Source: Daucus carota subsp. sativus (taxonomy: Eukaryota; Streptophyta; Magnoliopsida; Apiales; Apiaceae). Taken from it: DNA of 64,000 nucleotides. The position numbers were made by a program, and so were the translations under genes. Positions within the stretch are counted from its first letter, which is position 1. Every line of letters starts with the position of its first letter. Where the stretch lies: the NCBI RefSeq assembly GCF_001625215.2, contig NC_030385.2, forward strand, positions 41,937,598 to 42,001,597, written 5' to 3'. The notes beneath the pieces are model-generated. The model ran no database searches and had not been told where the DNA came from. It saw only the letters and a program-made list of their open reading frames with translations. Positions 38,054 through 50,186 of this stretch are shown here, in pieces.

Positions 38054-39515
38054 TCACTTCTTCTTGGCAGCAGCTTTTGTGACCTTCGCTCCTGTGGGCT
38101 CTTTCTTCTCCACACTCTTGATGACTCCCACAGCCACAGTCTGCCTCATGTCCCTAACAGCGAATCTGCCAAGCGGAGGATACTCAGCGAAAGTTTCAAC
38201 CACCATAGGCTTGGTGGGAATCATCTTAACCATGCCAGCATCACCATTCTTTAAGAACTTGGGCTCCTTCTCAAGTTCTTTACCAGACCTCCTATCAATC
38301 TTGGTCAAAAGTTCGGAGAACTTGACAGCAATATGAGAAGTGTGACAATCAAGAACTGGTGCATATCCATTGCCAATCTGTCCAGGGTGGTTCATGATAA
38401 TAACCTGAGAAGTGAAGTTCGCAGCCTCCTTGGCAGGATCATCCTTTGAATTTGAGGCAACATAACCACGCTTAAGATCCTTGACAGACACATTCTTCAC
38501 ATTAAAACCAACATTGTCACCTGGAAGGGCCTCTTGAAGAGCCTCATGGTGCATTTCCACTGATTTGACTTCAGTAGTCAGGCCAGAGGGGCCAAAAGTC
38601 ACAACCAAACCGGGTTTGATCGTACCAGTTTCAACACGTCCAACAGGGACAGTTCCAATACCTCCAATCTTGTAGACGTCTTGGAGTGGGAGACGGAGGG
38701 GCTTATCAGAGGGCCTCTTGGGCTCATTAATCTGGTCAAGGGCTTCAAGAAGAGTTGGGCCCTTGTACCAGTCAAGGTTTGTGGACCTCTCAATCATGTT
38801 GTCGCCTTCAAATCCGGAAATAGGTATGAAAGCAATCTTGTCAGGGTTGTAACCCACCTTCTTCAGGTATGAAGCCACCTCCTTAACAATTTCATCAAAC
38901 CTACCCTTAGAATACTTGGGAGTTGTGGCATCCATCTACATGGAGAAAAACATCAAAAATTTCAGTATATAAAAATTATACTAGTTATCATATAAGCAAG
39001 CTAGAATAGTAGCTAAGCTACAAATTGCTAAACTAAACAGCAGAGTAAACTACCTTGTTACAGCAGCAAATCATCTGTTTGACACCAAGAGTGAAAGCAA
39101 GCAATGCATGTTCACGAGTCTGCCCATCTTTGGATATACCAGCTTCAAAGCCACCAGTGGTTGAATCAATAATAAGGACAGCACAGTCAGCCTGAGAAGT
39201 TCCAGTAATCATATTCTTGATGAAATCACGATGTCCTGGAGCATCAATAACAGTGCAGTAGTACTTGTTGGTTTCAAACTTCCACAGAGCAATATCAATG
39301 GTGATACCACGTTCACGCTCTGCCTTAAGCTTGTCAAGAACCCACGCATACTTGAATGAACGTTTGTTCATCTCAGCAGCTTCCTTTTCAAACCTTTCAA
39401 TCACACGCTTATCAATCCCACCAAGCTTGTAGATGAGATGACCAGTGGTGGTCGACTTTCCAGAATCGACATGGCCAATGACAACAATGTTGATATGAAC
39501 CTTTTCCTTGCCCAT
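38054..39515 (-). CDS. EF1A: Translation elongation factor 1-alpha, copy A
   Basis: Two coding exons, 39054-39515 (154 codons) and 38054-38935, give 447 residues, the standard plant length. GTPase motifs are complete: GHVDSGKST (G1), DAPGHRDF (G3), and NKMD created across the exon junction ([16 protein letters not shown]4). Domains 2 and 3 follow and the protein ends KAAAKKK. It delivers aminoacyl-tRNA to the ribosome and binds actin. A leader intron lies upstream (39540-40552) with a short untranslated first exon (40553 to about 40630), as is usual for plant EF-1alpha. The next gene upstream, copy B, is nearly identical in protein and has the same coding-intron position, so the two form a tandem pair. 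Confidence 0.98.
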
Positions 39516-39539
39516 AATGATCAACTGATAACTTTCTTA

Positions 39540-40552
39540 CTGAAACTAAGAAAAACACATAAACAATCCATTAAAATAAAGCAACAATTACCCTGAGAAT
39601 CAAATTATAAGACGATACGGCAGCTCAGTAAATCTTACAATATACTTTCTTTACCTATTAATCTGTAGGCAGCACTATATATAACAGAATTTCACTAAAG
39701 GCTTAAAATCATATATGCTGCTAACTGAACAAAGTACTTTCACAGAAATTTCGTATGAGGGTTAACTATTCCTTTCCAAGTACTCCAAAAGAAAAACACG
39801 ATATTAAGTCATCCAACAAGGCAATATACATAACAAGGTCCAAGATTAACACATTGCACACAAATACTGTCATTCTGTTATCAAAAATCATACATCATAA
39901 CAGAACACAAATCGAAAAACTAAACAATACTCAACCAACTTTTAACTGAACATTACAAAAGATTGTGCCATCAAAACAATGGGGCCGATTGGATTAGCTC
40001 AAAAGAAGTGCTTATTGTTTATACGTTTATAAGCAAAAAGTAACTTTTAATTTATGTTTTTGGATAATTTTTTTGGTATTTACAACTCATCGGGTATAAA
40101 AATTGTTAATATAACCATATCAAATAAGCAGATTGTGCCAACAAAATAATAGATTATAGATCACTCAATTATTTTGAGGAATAAGCGAATTCCGACTCGA
40201 ACTCGTCATCGGGGCAATACAAGCTCAAATTATTAATCGAACACAATTATTTCATCATTAAACCAAGATTATAACAATTAATCGAGACAGGTATCAAAAC
40301 GAAACTAAATAATCGTACGGATCACACAAATTAAACACAAATTCATCGAAATATTATATATATAACAAATCAAACAACACTATACGCAAATATAGATACA
40401 GATCTAGATAAATACAAAATCAATTCACGTAACAATATAAACAATCACGAACAATTCAGCACAATGTAACAAACTTATACATAAGAGCAGATGATAATAT
40501 ATACAGATGCGTGTGTGTATAGGTGTATGTATAGGTGTAAGTATATACTGAC
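39540..40552 (-). other. Leader (5' UTR) intron of EF-1alpha copy A
   Basis: Donor CTTCG|GTCAGT at 40552 and acceptor TTTCAG| at 39540 on the minus strand. The first intron of plant EF-1alpha genes is known to boost expression. It is AT-rich and T-rich on the transcribed strand. Confidence 0.8.
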
Positions 40553-40633
40553 CGAAGAGATGAAGATCGGCAGAGCAAAAACCCTTGGAGAAAAAGATGT
40601 GAGCGAGGATTTGAGATGAAATCACGTAAGCTG

Positions 40634-40642
40634 CATATATAG
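40634..40642 (-). promoter_or_regulatory. TATA box of EF-1alpha copy A
   Basis: CTATATATG on the minus strand, about 80 bp upstream of the leader intron donor, with ACAAAACCCTCC just upstream of it; the AAACCCT word resembles the telo-box common in promoters of translation genes. Confidence 0.65.
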
Positions 40643-40659
40643 GGAGGGTTTTGTGTCAA

Positions 40660-42263
40660 TTGACGAAATTGCCCTTGTGTTTATTACTACTTCCGGATTG
40701 ACTGTTTTGACCTCGTGTTATACTTGGAGACCAAGGCGAACATTCTAGAATTGTGTTATTTATAAAAAAAAATCCGTGTTGATTATGATCGTATTTGTCA
40801 AAATGGTTATCTTATTATTAGTGCGGGAAGTTTTATTATTTCTCGTTTTAATTTTCATTATATTATGAGCATTATGTATAGTCGAGGTTGTTTCAGAATT
40901 AAAATTTTATTTATATTTAGAGGTAAATATTATATGGATTCTTTATCTTTCAAAAATTATACGATACACATATCTTGGCTAAACTTGATTTGATTTTAGT
41001 GAATATATGTATGATATCTTTCTTACTTTTAGTAATTTATTCAGGCGAAAGATGCATATTTACTTAATTTATTTTGTATTTTACCAGTCAGGGTAAAAAC
41101 ATATCAAATTCAAAATGAATTTTCTATTATCTTTAGTTTTTCGGAATAGAAAAGATAAACAATAATTAAAAACATGAAACCCACAGACAAGAGTCCCACA
41201 AAATGAGACCGGGACTCGAACGGTTGAACATTTGTCTAATGGACCGCTCACAACGAGCTCACATGGAACTGTGATGGAACGTCGACTAGAAAAGCCCATC
41301 GATTTTGGGCCAAATGCCAAATACTGGTCCTGAGTGGTTCAAGTTAAATCTCAATTCTGTAGTTCCGAGAATTCCTAGGTGTTGGGCTTCTGAATTTTCT
41401 ATGCATTCTTTTCGGATTTTTTCTGCATATAGGGCTGTAATTCGAGTCGGGCGGCTCGCGAGCTCGCCCGGCTCGAACTCGTTTAAGTGGGCTCGACTCG
41501 ACTCGTTAAACGAGCCGAGTTCGGGCAAAGGTTTCGGCTCGTTTAATTAAACGAGCCGGCTCGACTCGACTCGTGAAATTAAACGAGCCGAGTTCGGGCA
41601 GAGGTTTGGGCTCGATTAAGTATATTATACTGCATTAGGTGTTTTAAAAATTGCGGTATAGATTAATTATCAAAAAATCTCTGATATATTTAAATATTAA
41701 TCTAATTTGACTAAAAATCTTCAATTTATTAAAAATCCCGAGTTTATTCTCAGAATCCATGCCACCATGACAAGGAGCTTCATACAACCATACTACTACA
41801 CTTCAACAGAGTAATTAAAATGAGTTTCTTAGAAGAGTTTATGAGATCAACAGCTCTTCCAGATTTACTCACTGAGCAACTAATTTTCCTCGCCAGAATT
41901 TAAAGAACCATGGGGCACATCCATCAGAGAGAACCAAGACATGTAAACAAAAAGGTAGTTTTTCATATATGTGATCAAGCATATAGGAAGAACATTGACA
42001 CAAAATTAAACAGCTGGTCTGTCATACAAACATCAAAATAACATAAGTCTTTTCAACAGAGATGGAACAAACACAGGATAACAAGGCTAATAATAGCCAC
42101 ACCACCGCCTGTCAAGCACCCAATTCTGAGACCAGGTGGCTGACACAGCAAAACACATGACACGAAACAGAACAGAAACTCGACTTGAAATTAAAACAAC
42201 AAGATGGGAATAACAGACCCAGAATGCAGTATCGCGACGACGATACCCATCAACGGCGCCGGT
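40660..42263. other. Spacer between the two EF-1alpha genes
   Basis: The spacer holds the promoter side of copy A, a possible SINE/tRNA-like patch at about 41200-41245, the GC-rich repeat at 41430-41614 (own entry) and the 3' UTR of copy B (to about 41850). No further gene is seen. Confidence 0.5.
41430..41614. repeat. hAT-type end with CGAGCCGAGTTCGGGC repeats
   Basis: Starts TAGGGCTGTAATTCGAGTCG, the kind of end seen on plant hAT-derived elements, and continues with GGCTCGACTCG / AAACGAGCCGAGTTCGGGC repeated twice (41510-41527 and 41581-41600) and inverted copies between. No matching right end was found, so it is a truncated remnant. Confidence 0.5.
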
Positions 42264-43815
42264 TCATTTCTTCTTGATTGCAGCCTTGGTGACCTTGGCT
42301 CCGGTAGGATCCTTCTTCTCCACACTCTTGATGACTCCCACAGCAACAGTCTGCCTCATGTCACGAACAGCAAACCTTCCAAGTGGAGGGTAGGACATGA
42401 AGGTCTCGACCACCATGGGCTTGGTTGGAATCATCTTAACGAATCCAGCATCGCCATTCTTCAAAAACTTGGGCTCTTTCTCGAGTTCCTTACCAGATCG
42501 ACGATCAATCTTGGTTTGGATTTCAGCAAACTTAACAGCAATGTGAGAAGTGTGGCAATCAAGCACTGGAGCATAACCATTACCAATCTGACCAGGGTGG
42601 TTCATGATGATAACTTGAGCAGTAAAGTTGGCAGCCTCTTTGGCGGGATCATCCTTAGAGTTTGAGGCAACATACCCACGCTTGAGATCCTTGACAGCAA
42701 CATTCTTAACATTGAATCCAACATTGTCACCAGGAAGAGCCTCTTGTAGAGCCTCATGATGCATCTCAACGGACTTGACTTCAGTGGTCAACCCTGAAGG
42801 ACCGAAAGTCACAACCATACCGGGCTTGATCACACCAGTTTCAACACGTCCCACTGGCACAGTTCCAATACCTCCAATCTTGTAAACATCCTGAAGTGGG
42901 AGACGAAGAGGCTTGTCTGATGGTCTCTTGGGCTCAGAAATCTGGTCAAGGGCTTCAAGAAGAGTTGGGCCCTTGTACCAGTCAAGGTTTGTCGACCTAT
43001 CAATCATGTTGTCACCTTCAAATCCAGAGATGGGAATGAAAGCAATTTTGTCGGGGTTGTACCCAACCTTCTTCAAGTAAGATGACACCTCCTTGACAAT
43101 TTCTTCAAATCTAGACTTGGAGTACTTGGGAGTTGTGGCATCCATCTATGCAAGTTTAGCAAAATACCAAATATAAACAGTTAGGAATGCTTTGACATCA
43201 ATTTTACTGAGCAATTTACTATTTACAACTTAGGTAAGAGTTTAAAATAGTGGCATATAGATCTTTTTATATTGCTTTCAAAGATAGTTAAATATGTACA
43301 AGAACAGAACATAGTAAACAGCAATTATAAACCAACTTGTTATAAAGCCATACCTTGTTGCAGCAACAGATCATCTGCTTGACACCAAGGGTAAATGCAA
43401 GTAAAGCGTGCTCACGAGTTTGCCCATCCTTGGAGATACCAGCTTCAAAACCTCCGGTGGTGGAGTCAATAATGAGGACAGCACAATCAGCCTGAGAAGT
43501 TCCAGTAATCATGTTCTTAATGAAATCACGATGTCCTGGAGCATCAATGACTGTGCAGTAGTACTTGGTGGTCTCGAACTTCCACAGGGCAATATCAATG
43601 GTGATACCACGTTCACGCTCAGCCTTAAGTTTGTCAAGCACCCATGCGTACTTGAATGAACGTTTGTTCATCTCAGCAGCTTCTTTCTCAAATCTCTCGA
43701 TGACACGCTTGTCAATACCACCAAGCTTGTAGATAAGATGACCAGTGGTGGTAGACTTTCCAGAGTCGACATGGCCAATGACCACAATACTGATATGAAT
43801 CTTTTCCTTACCCAT
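42264..43815 (-). CDS. EF1A: Translation elongation factor 1-alpha, copy B
   Basis: Coding exons 43354-43815 (154 codons) and 42264-43145 give 447 residues with the same GTPase motifs and intron position as copy A. Differences are few and conservative (for example KIHISIVV for KVHINIVV; C-terminus KAAIKKK for [16 protein letters not shown] for FSELLTKID). The 3' UTR and introns of the two copies differ clearly, so the coding identity reflects selection or conversion rather than very recent duplication. A leader intron (43826-44720) and a short untranslated first exon lie upstream. It acts in translation elongation in the cytosol. Confidence 0.98.
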
Positions 43816-43825
43816 ACTGAACTAG

Positions 43826-44720
43826 CTGCAAAACACAAAACAAAAAAAGGTTAAACACAAATTCAGCATTCCAAACCAATGATACACAGACTTGTTTAAC
43901 AAATCCATGCCAGAGTATGACCAAAGTTACCCAACTAATCATCTAGCTTATAAACATTTAACTATATCTAAAAAACAAATTGTAAAACCCTGCACAGGAA
44001 AATAGAAGCAGACAAATAAGAGTATTTAAGCATTACGGAGAAAATATAACATGAATCCGTAGCCATTCTTCCGCAGAGAATAGTTCGAAATAAATAAGAT
44101 ACATATCAAACAAAATAGTTTTCAGAAAAATTTAGTTGAAAAACATAACAGTTTTAAGAAAAATCCAATCTAACATCAAAAAATAGAAAGTCTATACATA
44201 TCAAGTGAATAGACTAGTTTATTTAATAAAAGTTGATAAATCCAATTGACCAGAGCAAATCAGTGATTTAACATGCTCACAAACAAGTAAACATCAAACA
44301 TAAAGTAAAAAAGTAAAAATCAAATCAATCTGTATATACACAAATCAAAACAGTATATATATCATTTTCATAAGAACAGATTTCAAGTTGTCATCAAATA
44401 AACCAGATCAAGAAACATATATAAACTTGAATATAAAGCACAAACAAGCTACCAAATCAGATCTGATAATCTAACTTGTGTAAATTCATAAAACATGTTT
44501 GGAAACTAAATCAAAGTCAAAACAGAGTCAAATTCAGACAGAACTAGAAAAGACATCAACATACAGTTACATATGCACATAAAGATAACTAAGGCTCATG
44601 TAATAAAAGTAGAGAAGATCTGAAACATCAACATAAAGCAAAGATTAATCAAAAAACATGGTAAAACATGTAAGAGAATGAACTAATAACATACATATAA
44701 GAGAGAGAAAGAGAGAGGAC
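43826..44720 (-). other. Leader (5' UTR) intron of EF-1alpha copy B
   Basis: Donor TCTAAG|GTCCTC at 44720 and acceptor TTTTGCAG| at 43826 on the minus strand, 895 nt. The acceptor lies 10 nt before the ATG. It has the same arrangement as copy A. Confidence 0.82.
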
Positions 44721-44764
44721 CTTAGAGAAATCTCTTGCAGCGGCTGAAGAGAAGGGAGGCTAGT

Positions 44765-44830
44765 GTAAGAAAGTGAGAGTAGGGTTTTTTGAGGAGAATG
44801 AGTTGTATTTATAGGGAGAACAAACCCTAG
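44765..44830 (-). promoter_or_regulatory. Core promoter of EF-1alpha copy B: TATA box and telo-boxes
   Basis: TATAAATA on the minus strand at 44806-44813. An AAACCCTA-type telo-box lies on the plus strand at about 44822-44829, and AAAACCCTAC in the transcribed leader at about 44780-44789. Telo-boxes are typical of plant genes for the translation machinery. Confidence 0.7.
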
Positions 44831-47183
44831 TTGTGAGTAGTTTACGCAAATGGCCTTGATGAATTAATATCATTATTTTATTCATCTCTGTGTGTGTATT
44901 CCACTTTTTGGCAGATGGCGGTAAGAGCTAGACAAACTAGCAGCGTTCACGGGAAGTTGCTGTTGGGAGGACTAGGAGTAATGGGCTACTTAGCCCAACT
45001 TGATGGCCCAGCCCACCTGGGTTCTCGGGTTGTGAAATATATTCTCTGTGTTTTCTTTGGGCCAGATTGAGGATAAAAACAAAATGAATTATCTAGTGCC
45101 TTTGGATGATATGGTATATCGAAATGGGACTGAGTGAGGTTATAGAAATGAGTATTTAAACGGAATGAATTAAATGATTAATCTCTTAAGTTGGAGAAAG
45201 GATTTGATTTCATATCATATAACGGTTAATTCAAACACAAAAGTAAATTCTCGTTAGGGCGCTAATCATCAACTAAACACAAATGTAAATTTGAAGTTAT
45301 AGATTTTCATTTTTAAGTAGGGTTTTTCATCTAAAATTTATAGATTTTCATTTTTAACTAGGATTTCGTATCTATGACGTTATTTTACACTCTTTTTCTT
45401 TGATCCTGATCCAACCAAAACAAAAGCTGAGCTACTGAATAACTCCGACCCGTAGTTTATACACATCGTTTTGTTTTCGTTTCTATTTAGGATTTCATTT
45501 GTACTGCAATATATAATTTTTAGTCATCGTATCACAAAATATAATTGATAATTATAATAACATGTTTATTCATCCAATAATAAATTACGCCATGTGGTTT
45601 ATGATTTCATATATGGCTAACATGATCAAATCCTACACAGTTTTATTAAATAGAGAAACTATTACCTATAATATATCAATATACCAATATACTAATTATA
45701 TCAACTAGTAATTTTTGCCCGCTACGCATGGGCATAAAAATGATTTTTTTACAACAAATGAATTCATAAAATTTTAAAAAATTATTATAAATCTTATAAA
45801 GTAATAATGAGTATATTAATTTGAAAAAATTGATGTATTTTTATACCTATGTTTATATATAAAAAAGTTATTAATCACTTTTGATCTGTTACACGTTGTG
45901 TAGATGACTTTTGACATTAATATATGATCAAAATGTGTGAAATATTAGACGCGTTATTTTGGGAGTATTCACAAGAATCGGTATCAATAAATTTATTGTA
46001 ATATTATAATGATAAATAAAATCTTTTAATATATTGTCTAAAATAAAATACTAATTAAAATTTATCTCAAATACATTAAAAAGTAAAATATCAATTTACT
46101 ATAATTTAAGCAGCCAACTTAATTTTACTTCCTTTAAAAAAAATGTATGTATCATCATCCTTTCTTTGGTTGTCATAACAAAGATTAAAATATGCCTGTA
46201 AAAAGTTTTATAGTATAAAAATAAATCTTAAATAATTTTCGCCAAATTTTCTCAAACGGGCATTTATTAAAAGGAATGTTTTTGTCAAATTTTCTCAAAT
46301 GGTCATTTATTAAAAAGAATAGATCTTAAATTAGTTTCGTCAAATTTTCTCAAAAGGTCAAATTTATATACATCTTAATCAAAAATATTTTTAGAAGATG
46401 AGGTTCTGTTTATGATAGAGTTATTAACTAATGAATGTCAACAGGTACAAAATTTCATTTTTTACACTATATTTATACAATTTTTTGAATGCCCTACCCC
46501 AAATAAGAAAATGATAGAGAATAAATATTTATTTGCCACACTTTTCATCATTTGTTGATATACCGTCGTTTACAATTTAACTTCACATTAAATTTAAACT
46601 GAAAAGTTAAGAAATGTGATATAAACATTTATACCTGGAATTTGAATTAGAAAATTTTTAAACAATGATAGTTACATGGTCATTTTTCATTTAACTTTAC
46701 TTGGAATTTGTATTTAACAGGTTCAAAATATTGATATACACTTTTATTACTTCATTTTAAATTTCAGACTTATTATTCATTTTATTACATTTTATTTACA
46801 TCTCAATCAAAAATGTATTTGAAAAATGAGGTTCGATTTCATGAGAAACATAACAAATATTCACTTAATCTCCATTTTTACATTTTCCTGTGAGATGTCA
46901 ACATAGTACTTGGTACCTCAACAGAAGCTGCAGCTAAATTCCTAGTTGTGGGATTAAACTTCTTTGCCAATGCATTAGTCAAAAGCAAGAAATCAGTACT
47001 CCATATTTTGAGATCTTGGTAGCATCCATGACTAAAATATGTATTACACCATGGCAAGAAATATCACATTAAATTTCTATAAATTAAACAGCATTATCAA
47101 AATATGAATCTTATTGGGAAGACAGAGCCTAGACATTGAATAGCCAGACATCACATATGCACATCCACATATCACCATAATAG
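44831..47183. other. Intergenic stretch upstream of EF-1alpha copy B
   Basis: Mostly AT-rich. Near 45712 the text TTTTTGCCCGCTACGCATGG resembles a word seen at the ends of some plant DNA transposons, but no partner end was found. On the minus strand about 46895-47035 is open (WSTDFLLLTNALAKKFNPT... ending at a stop); I do not recognise it. No complete gene. Confidence 0.45.
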
Positions 47184-47352
47184 TCATAGCCTAGAGAAAG
47201 AACCTCCGCATACCATACTCTGGACAATTGAGCAACCAGAGCTTCTAGGTCTGGTCTTCCTTGCAATTTCCTTCCTCCTTAGAGGTTGAAGTACAGCCTT
47301 GATAGCAGTATCGAAAACAGTTTTGACATTCTGCTGAGTTTTGAGATCAGTA
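47184..47352 (-). pseudogene. Last exon of a ROP/RAC small GTPase (ROP9-like fragment)
   Basis: The minus strand reads KTQQNVKTVFDTAIKAVLQP, then RRKE, a basic patch and SGCSIVQSMVCGG before a stop at 47184-47186. This is the C-terminus of a plant ROP GTPase of the palmitoylated class (GC...CGG box; compare ARAC7/ROP9). None of the upstream exons (P-loop, switch regions) is found in the next kilobases. The stretch just before KTQQ, which should read CSS, is altered and appears to have lost a base. It is therefore a captured or left-over fragment, not a working GTPase gene. Confidence 0.8.
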
Positions 47353-48520
47353 GGAAAACATCCAGAATTCCCGTGTCTTTACATTTACACATGAATATAA
47401 ACACAAATCACTAAAATTACACACACTTTAATACTTGGCCTAAGACTCCACTAATTTAAATCAGTGACTCAGATTCTTTCACCAAAATTTGAACAACCCT
47501 TTCCCTGTAGGCCTTGACATATAATCTGAATATAAATATGCTCCAGAACTACACTCCTATTCACTTGTACCCTTTGATCTCTTGTACCATCCTTCTGAAA
47601 TTTAGAATTTCACATTTTTTTTATTTCTTTATTTGCAAAAAGAACTCAACAAATTTTGAAGCAGCAAGTCATCAATGTTCATTGCTTGTCAGATAAGCAA
47701 GATAATGGGAGATCATGCTATTATGCAAATAATTGTTAATAGTTTCCTGCAAAATACCTTAATTATCTCATTTTCCTCCTACCATGGTATCTAATGAAGT
47801 TTCACCACCATTTGTTGTCGTGGAGAAATTTAACACAGAGCCTGAATAGAGGTTAAAATTAGTATCCAATACATAGTATTATTATAGAACAAAGAAGGAA
47901 GATTATGAGAAGATAAAGGTTAGGATTCTCGTACTCTCATTTGTTAAAGAGGTGAGATGCGATTTGGTATTGACAGAGGCCTGTTGATTCTGGAAAAACA
48001 TCGACCCTAAAAAACATAGAAGTCTACTTAGTTTAACCAACTTTAATTTTGCCACCTTGATCATTCCAAATGCTGATAACTTAATTTATATAGAAAATAA
48101 TTATCACCATTCTGCAATATCCTATTGAGCACAGAGCCTACTGCCTGATGTGCTTTCACTGTTTCTCATTGAAGTGGTGTGCGCGAGACATTGATTGTTG
48201 AGATGCAGACACCTAAATAATCATATGAATAGCAGAATTTCTTATCACTGTTTCTCATTGAAGTGGTGATGAAGCATTTATCTCTGTTATGACTAATGGT
48301 GATGGCTGCATTTCTAAATTTCTTTCTCACAATTCAAATATTGGTTTTATAAATAAAAATGTCACTTGAAGTCTCCCCTACTACTACAGAGCTTATACCA
48401 GTAACCACAAAATATATATATCTTAAGCTCGAATGCCAGGATTCTTCTCTCACCCGTCGCCCTTGTACTCATACAAATAAAAGTAAAATACACGAAAATA
48501 TAAAAGACTAATGTGCTTAC
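47353..48520. other. Stretch between ROP and HSF fragments
   Basis: No complete gene. An 18-bp word (TTTCTCATTGAAGTGGTG) occurs twice at about 48161 and 48251. The second exon expected for the heat-shock factor (starting FRK...) is not present here. Confidence 0.45.
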
Positions 48521-48732
48521 ATAAGTATTCAGTTGCCTGACAAAGCTGGAGAAATTGTTGTGCTTGAAGTAAGTTGGAAGCAAATCCTTAGCAAACTCCG
48601 GAGGATTGACCACAAATATGCAGCCTGTGTGACTCCAGGAGAGCACAGAGTCAGTCACCGGATCTTGAATCATCTCATAAGTCTTTGTAAGAAACGGAGC
48701 TGGTGAGCTCGAACCATGGGAGACCCTTCCAT
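48521..48732 (-). pseudogene. First exon of a class A heat-shock transcription factor (HSFA4-like), broken
   Basis: The minus strand encodes [20 protein letters not shown], then [20 protein letters not shown] and [20 protein letters not shown], ending NTY at a GTAAGC donor. This is the first part of the HSF DNA-binding domain. Two faults are visible. The only suitable start, ATG at 48730-48732 (MEGS), is out of frame with the domain by one lost or two gained bases. The donor follows TAT directly, without the G that normally begins the next codon. The second exon is missing downstream. A cryptic upstream exon could in principle supply another start, but I see none. I read this as a fragment of a former heat-shock factor gene. 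Confidence 0.8.
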
Positions 48733-48974
48733 CATAATAACAATATAGCTAAAAACTTAATCTTCGAGATTTAATTCAGGTACAATAAAATCAAGAAAAT
48801 AATTTCGAGTGACACTTTTAACTTGAAAACAGATTGAGGTGGAGAGCAAAGAGGCTCTAGAGAAGTGTGTAGCAGGGAAGACTACAATAAAATAATGTGA
48901 ATAGAAACAAATTTAAGTATTATCGCAAAGATTGAATCATGAAATTCAAGGTAGAGAACTGGAAACACTATACA

Positions 48975-49290
48975 CAGTGGCGGATCCAGGATTTTAACAA
49001 AGGGGGGGCTTGTGTGAAGTAATGAATCATCTTGATCAGGAGCAACAGAGGAGCAGAGGCACAAAGCAGTAGCACAATTTGTTTTAATTCAACAAGTAGT
49101 AGCAGACTAGCTAGCGTATCACGTGGTTTTTTTTTAATGAGTGGACTAGACTAATAATATAAAGGAATGGGCTGAAATTGTTGGGTGGGCTCACTTCTAA
49201 AACCTAAATTTTTTATACTAAAACATGAAGTTGCTATGGGCTCAGGGGTGGGCTTAAGCCCCCTGAGCCCCCATGGTGTATCCGCCCCTG
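48975..49290. mobile_element. hAT-type MITE with exact 8-bp target duplication
   Basis: Ends CAGTGGCGGATCC and its imperfect inverted partner GGTGTATCCGCCCCTG. Flanked by ACTATACA at both 48967-48974 and 49291-49298, a perfect 8-bp duplication, the mark of hAT transposition. The interior has no open frame of note. The intact duplication suggests a recent insertion. Confidence 0.92.
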
Positions 49291-49782
49291 ACTATACAAT
49301 ATACATGTAGCTTTCTTACCGAATCAAGTGAGTCGAAACTAATCCACAAAAATATTAAAACAGACTCATAAAAACTCCACAAAATTCAACCAAAATCATT
49401 ATTCTCTGTACAAAAACTGATCATGATTCTAAACATAAATTTATACAAAACCCAATAAACATAGACATATTCTATCACAAACACTTGGTATTCTATCACA
49501 AACACAAGCGCGCACACAGCACATACATATTCATCCAACATCTTGGTATTATTACATCAACAGAATTCAAGATCAAAACTTGACAACATCAACTTATAAT
49601 CAAATAAAAAAGCTTACTCTACTCTTACAATCATATCCATATATTGCGACATACCACTTTGAAACAATCTAGGAGATACTGATGGCGTTGAAGGTGGATT
49701 CCCAGAAGTTATATATTAAAAACTTGATGTGTCAACAGGAAGCTATAAATACACATCCATATGCTAGAGAAAAAACACTCAC

Positions 49783-50186
49783 CGCTGCTAAGATGTTGAC
49801 CATGAGCTGGTAGAGTATTCTCTTTATTGGTTTGAACCACCCGCCTTCTTTGTTTCCCAGAGGAACCTGCGTAAGAGACATTAAACCAAACACATAACTA
49901 CAACTAAAACAAACAAAGATCCCAGGTAAACTAATTGAGAAGATTAGGCGTCAATTTACCAGAACCATCGTCGCTTAATGATGGAAAGCTGTCAAGATTC
50001 AGGTGATGATAATTATCCTGAAAAAAATGCAAACATATGAAATTAGAATCTGATGGTGAAACTTGAAAGTGGTAAAGCAGCTGGGGACGATACCTCTTTC
50101 ATAGGGGTGAAGATGTGTTCTCTGCTGTTGTTTTGAAATTTTGAAATTGAAATTGAAATCAAAATATGTTTTGAATTCAAAATCAT
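49783..50186 (-). CDS. Unrecognised three-exon coding stretch (5' part only)
   Basis: Three minus-strand exons join in frame: 50094-50186 (possible start ATG at 50184-50186), 49960-50017 and 49783-49866. They read ...FTPMKE-DNYHHLNLDSFPSLSDDGSG-SSGKQRRR and on to VVQTNKENTLPAHGQHLSS. Splice sites are good (AGAG|GTATCG, TTTTCAG|GATAAT, TTCTG|GTAAAT, ACGCAG|GTTCC, AGCG|GTGAGT). The product so far is acidic then basic; I recognise no domain. A further open patch follows at about 49660-49720 (GNPPSTPSVSPRLFQSG) but I could not join it with confidence, and no ending was found before the hAT MITE. It may be the head of a real gene or another gene fragment. Confidence 0.4.

Noticed and set aside
38064-38336. 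Plus-strand frames inside EF-1alpha exons (also 42204-42665 and 43408-43659)
   Set aside because: Shadow frames of a highly biased coding sequence on the opposite strand.
41195-41250. tRNA-like patch with GTTCGAGTCCCGG on the minus strand
   Set aside because: Only the box-B/T-arm half resembles a tRNA; no acceptor stem or D-arm, more likely a SINE scrap.
45700-45760. TTTTTGCCCGCTACGCATGG resembling a transposon end
   Set aside because: No partner end or target duplication found, so no element can be drawn.
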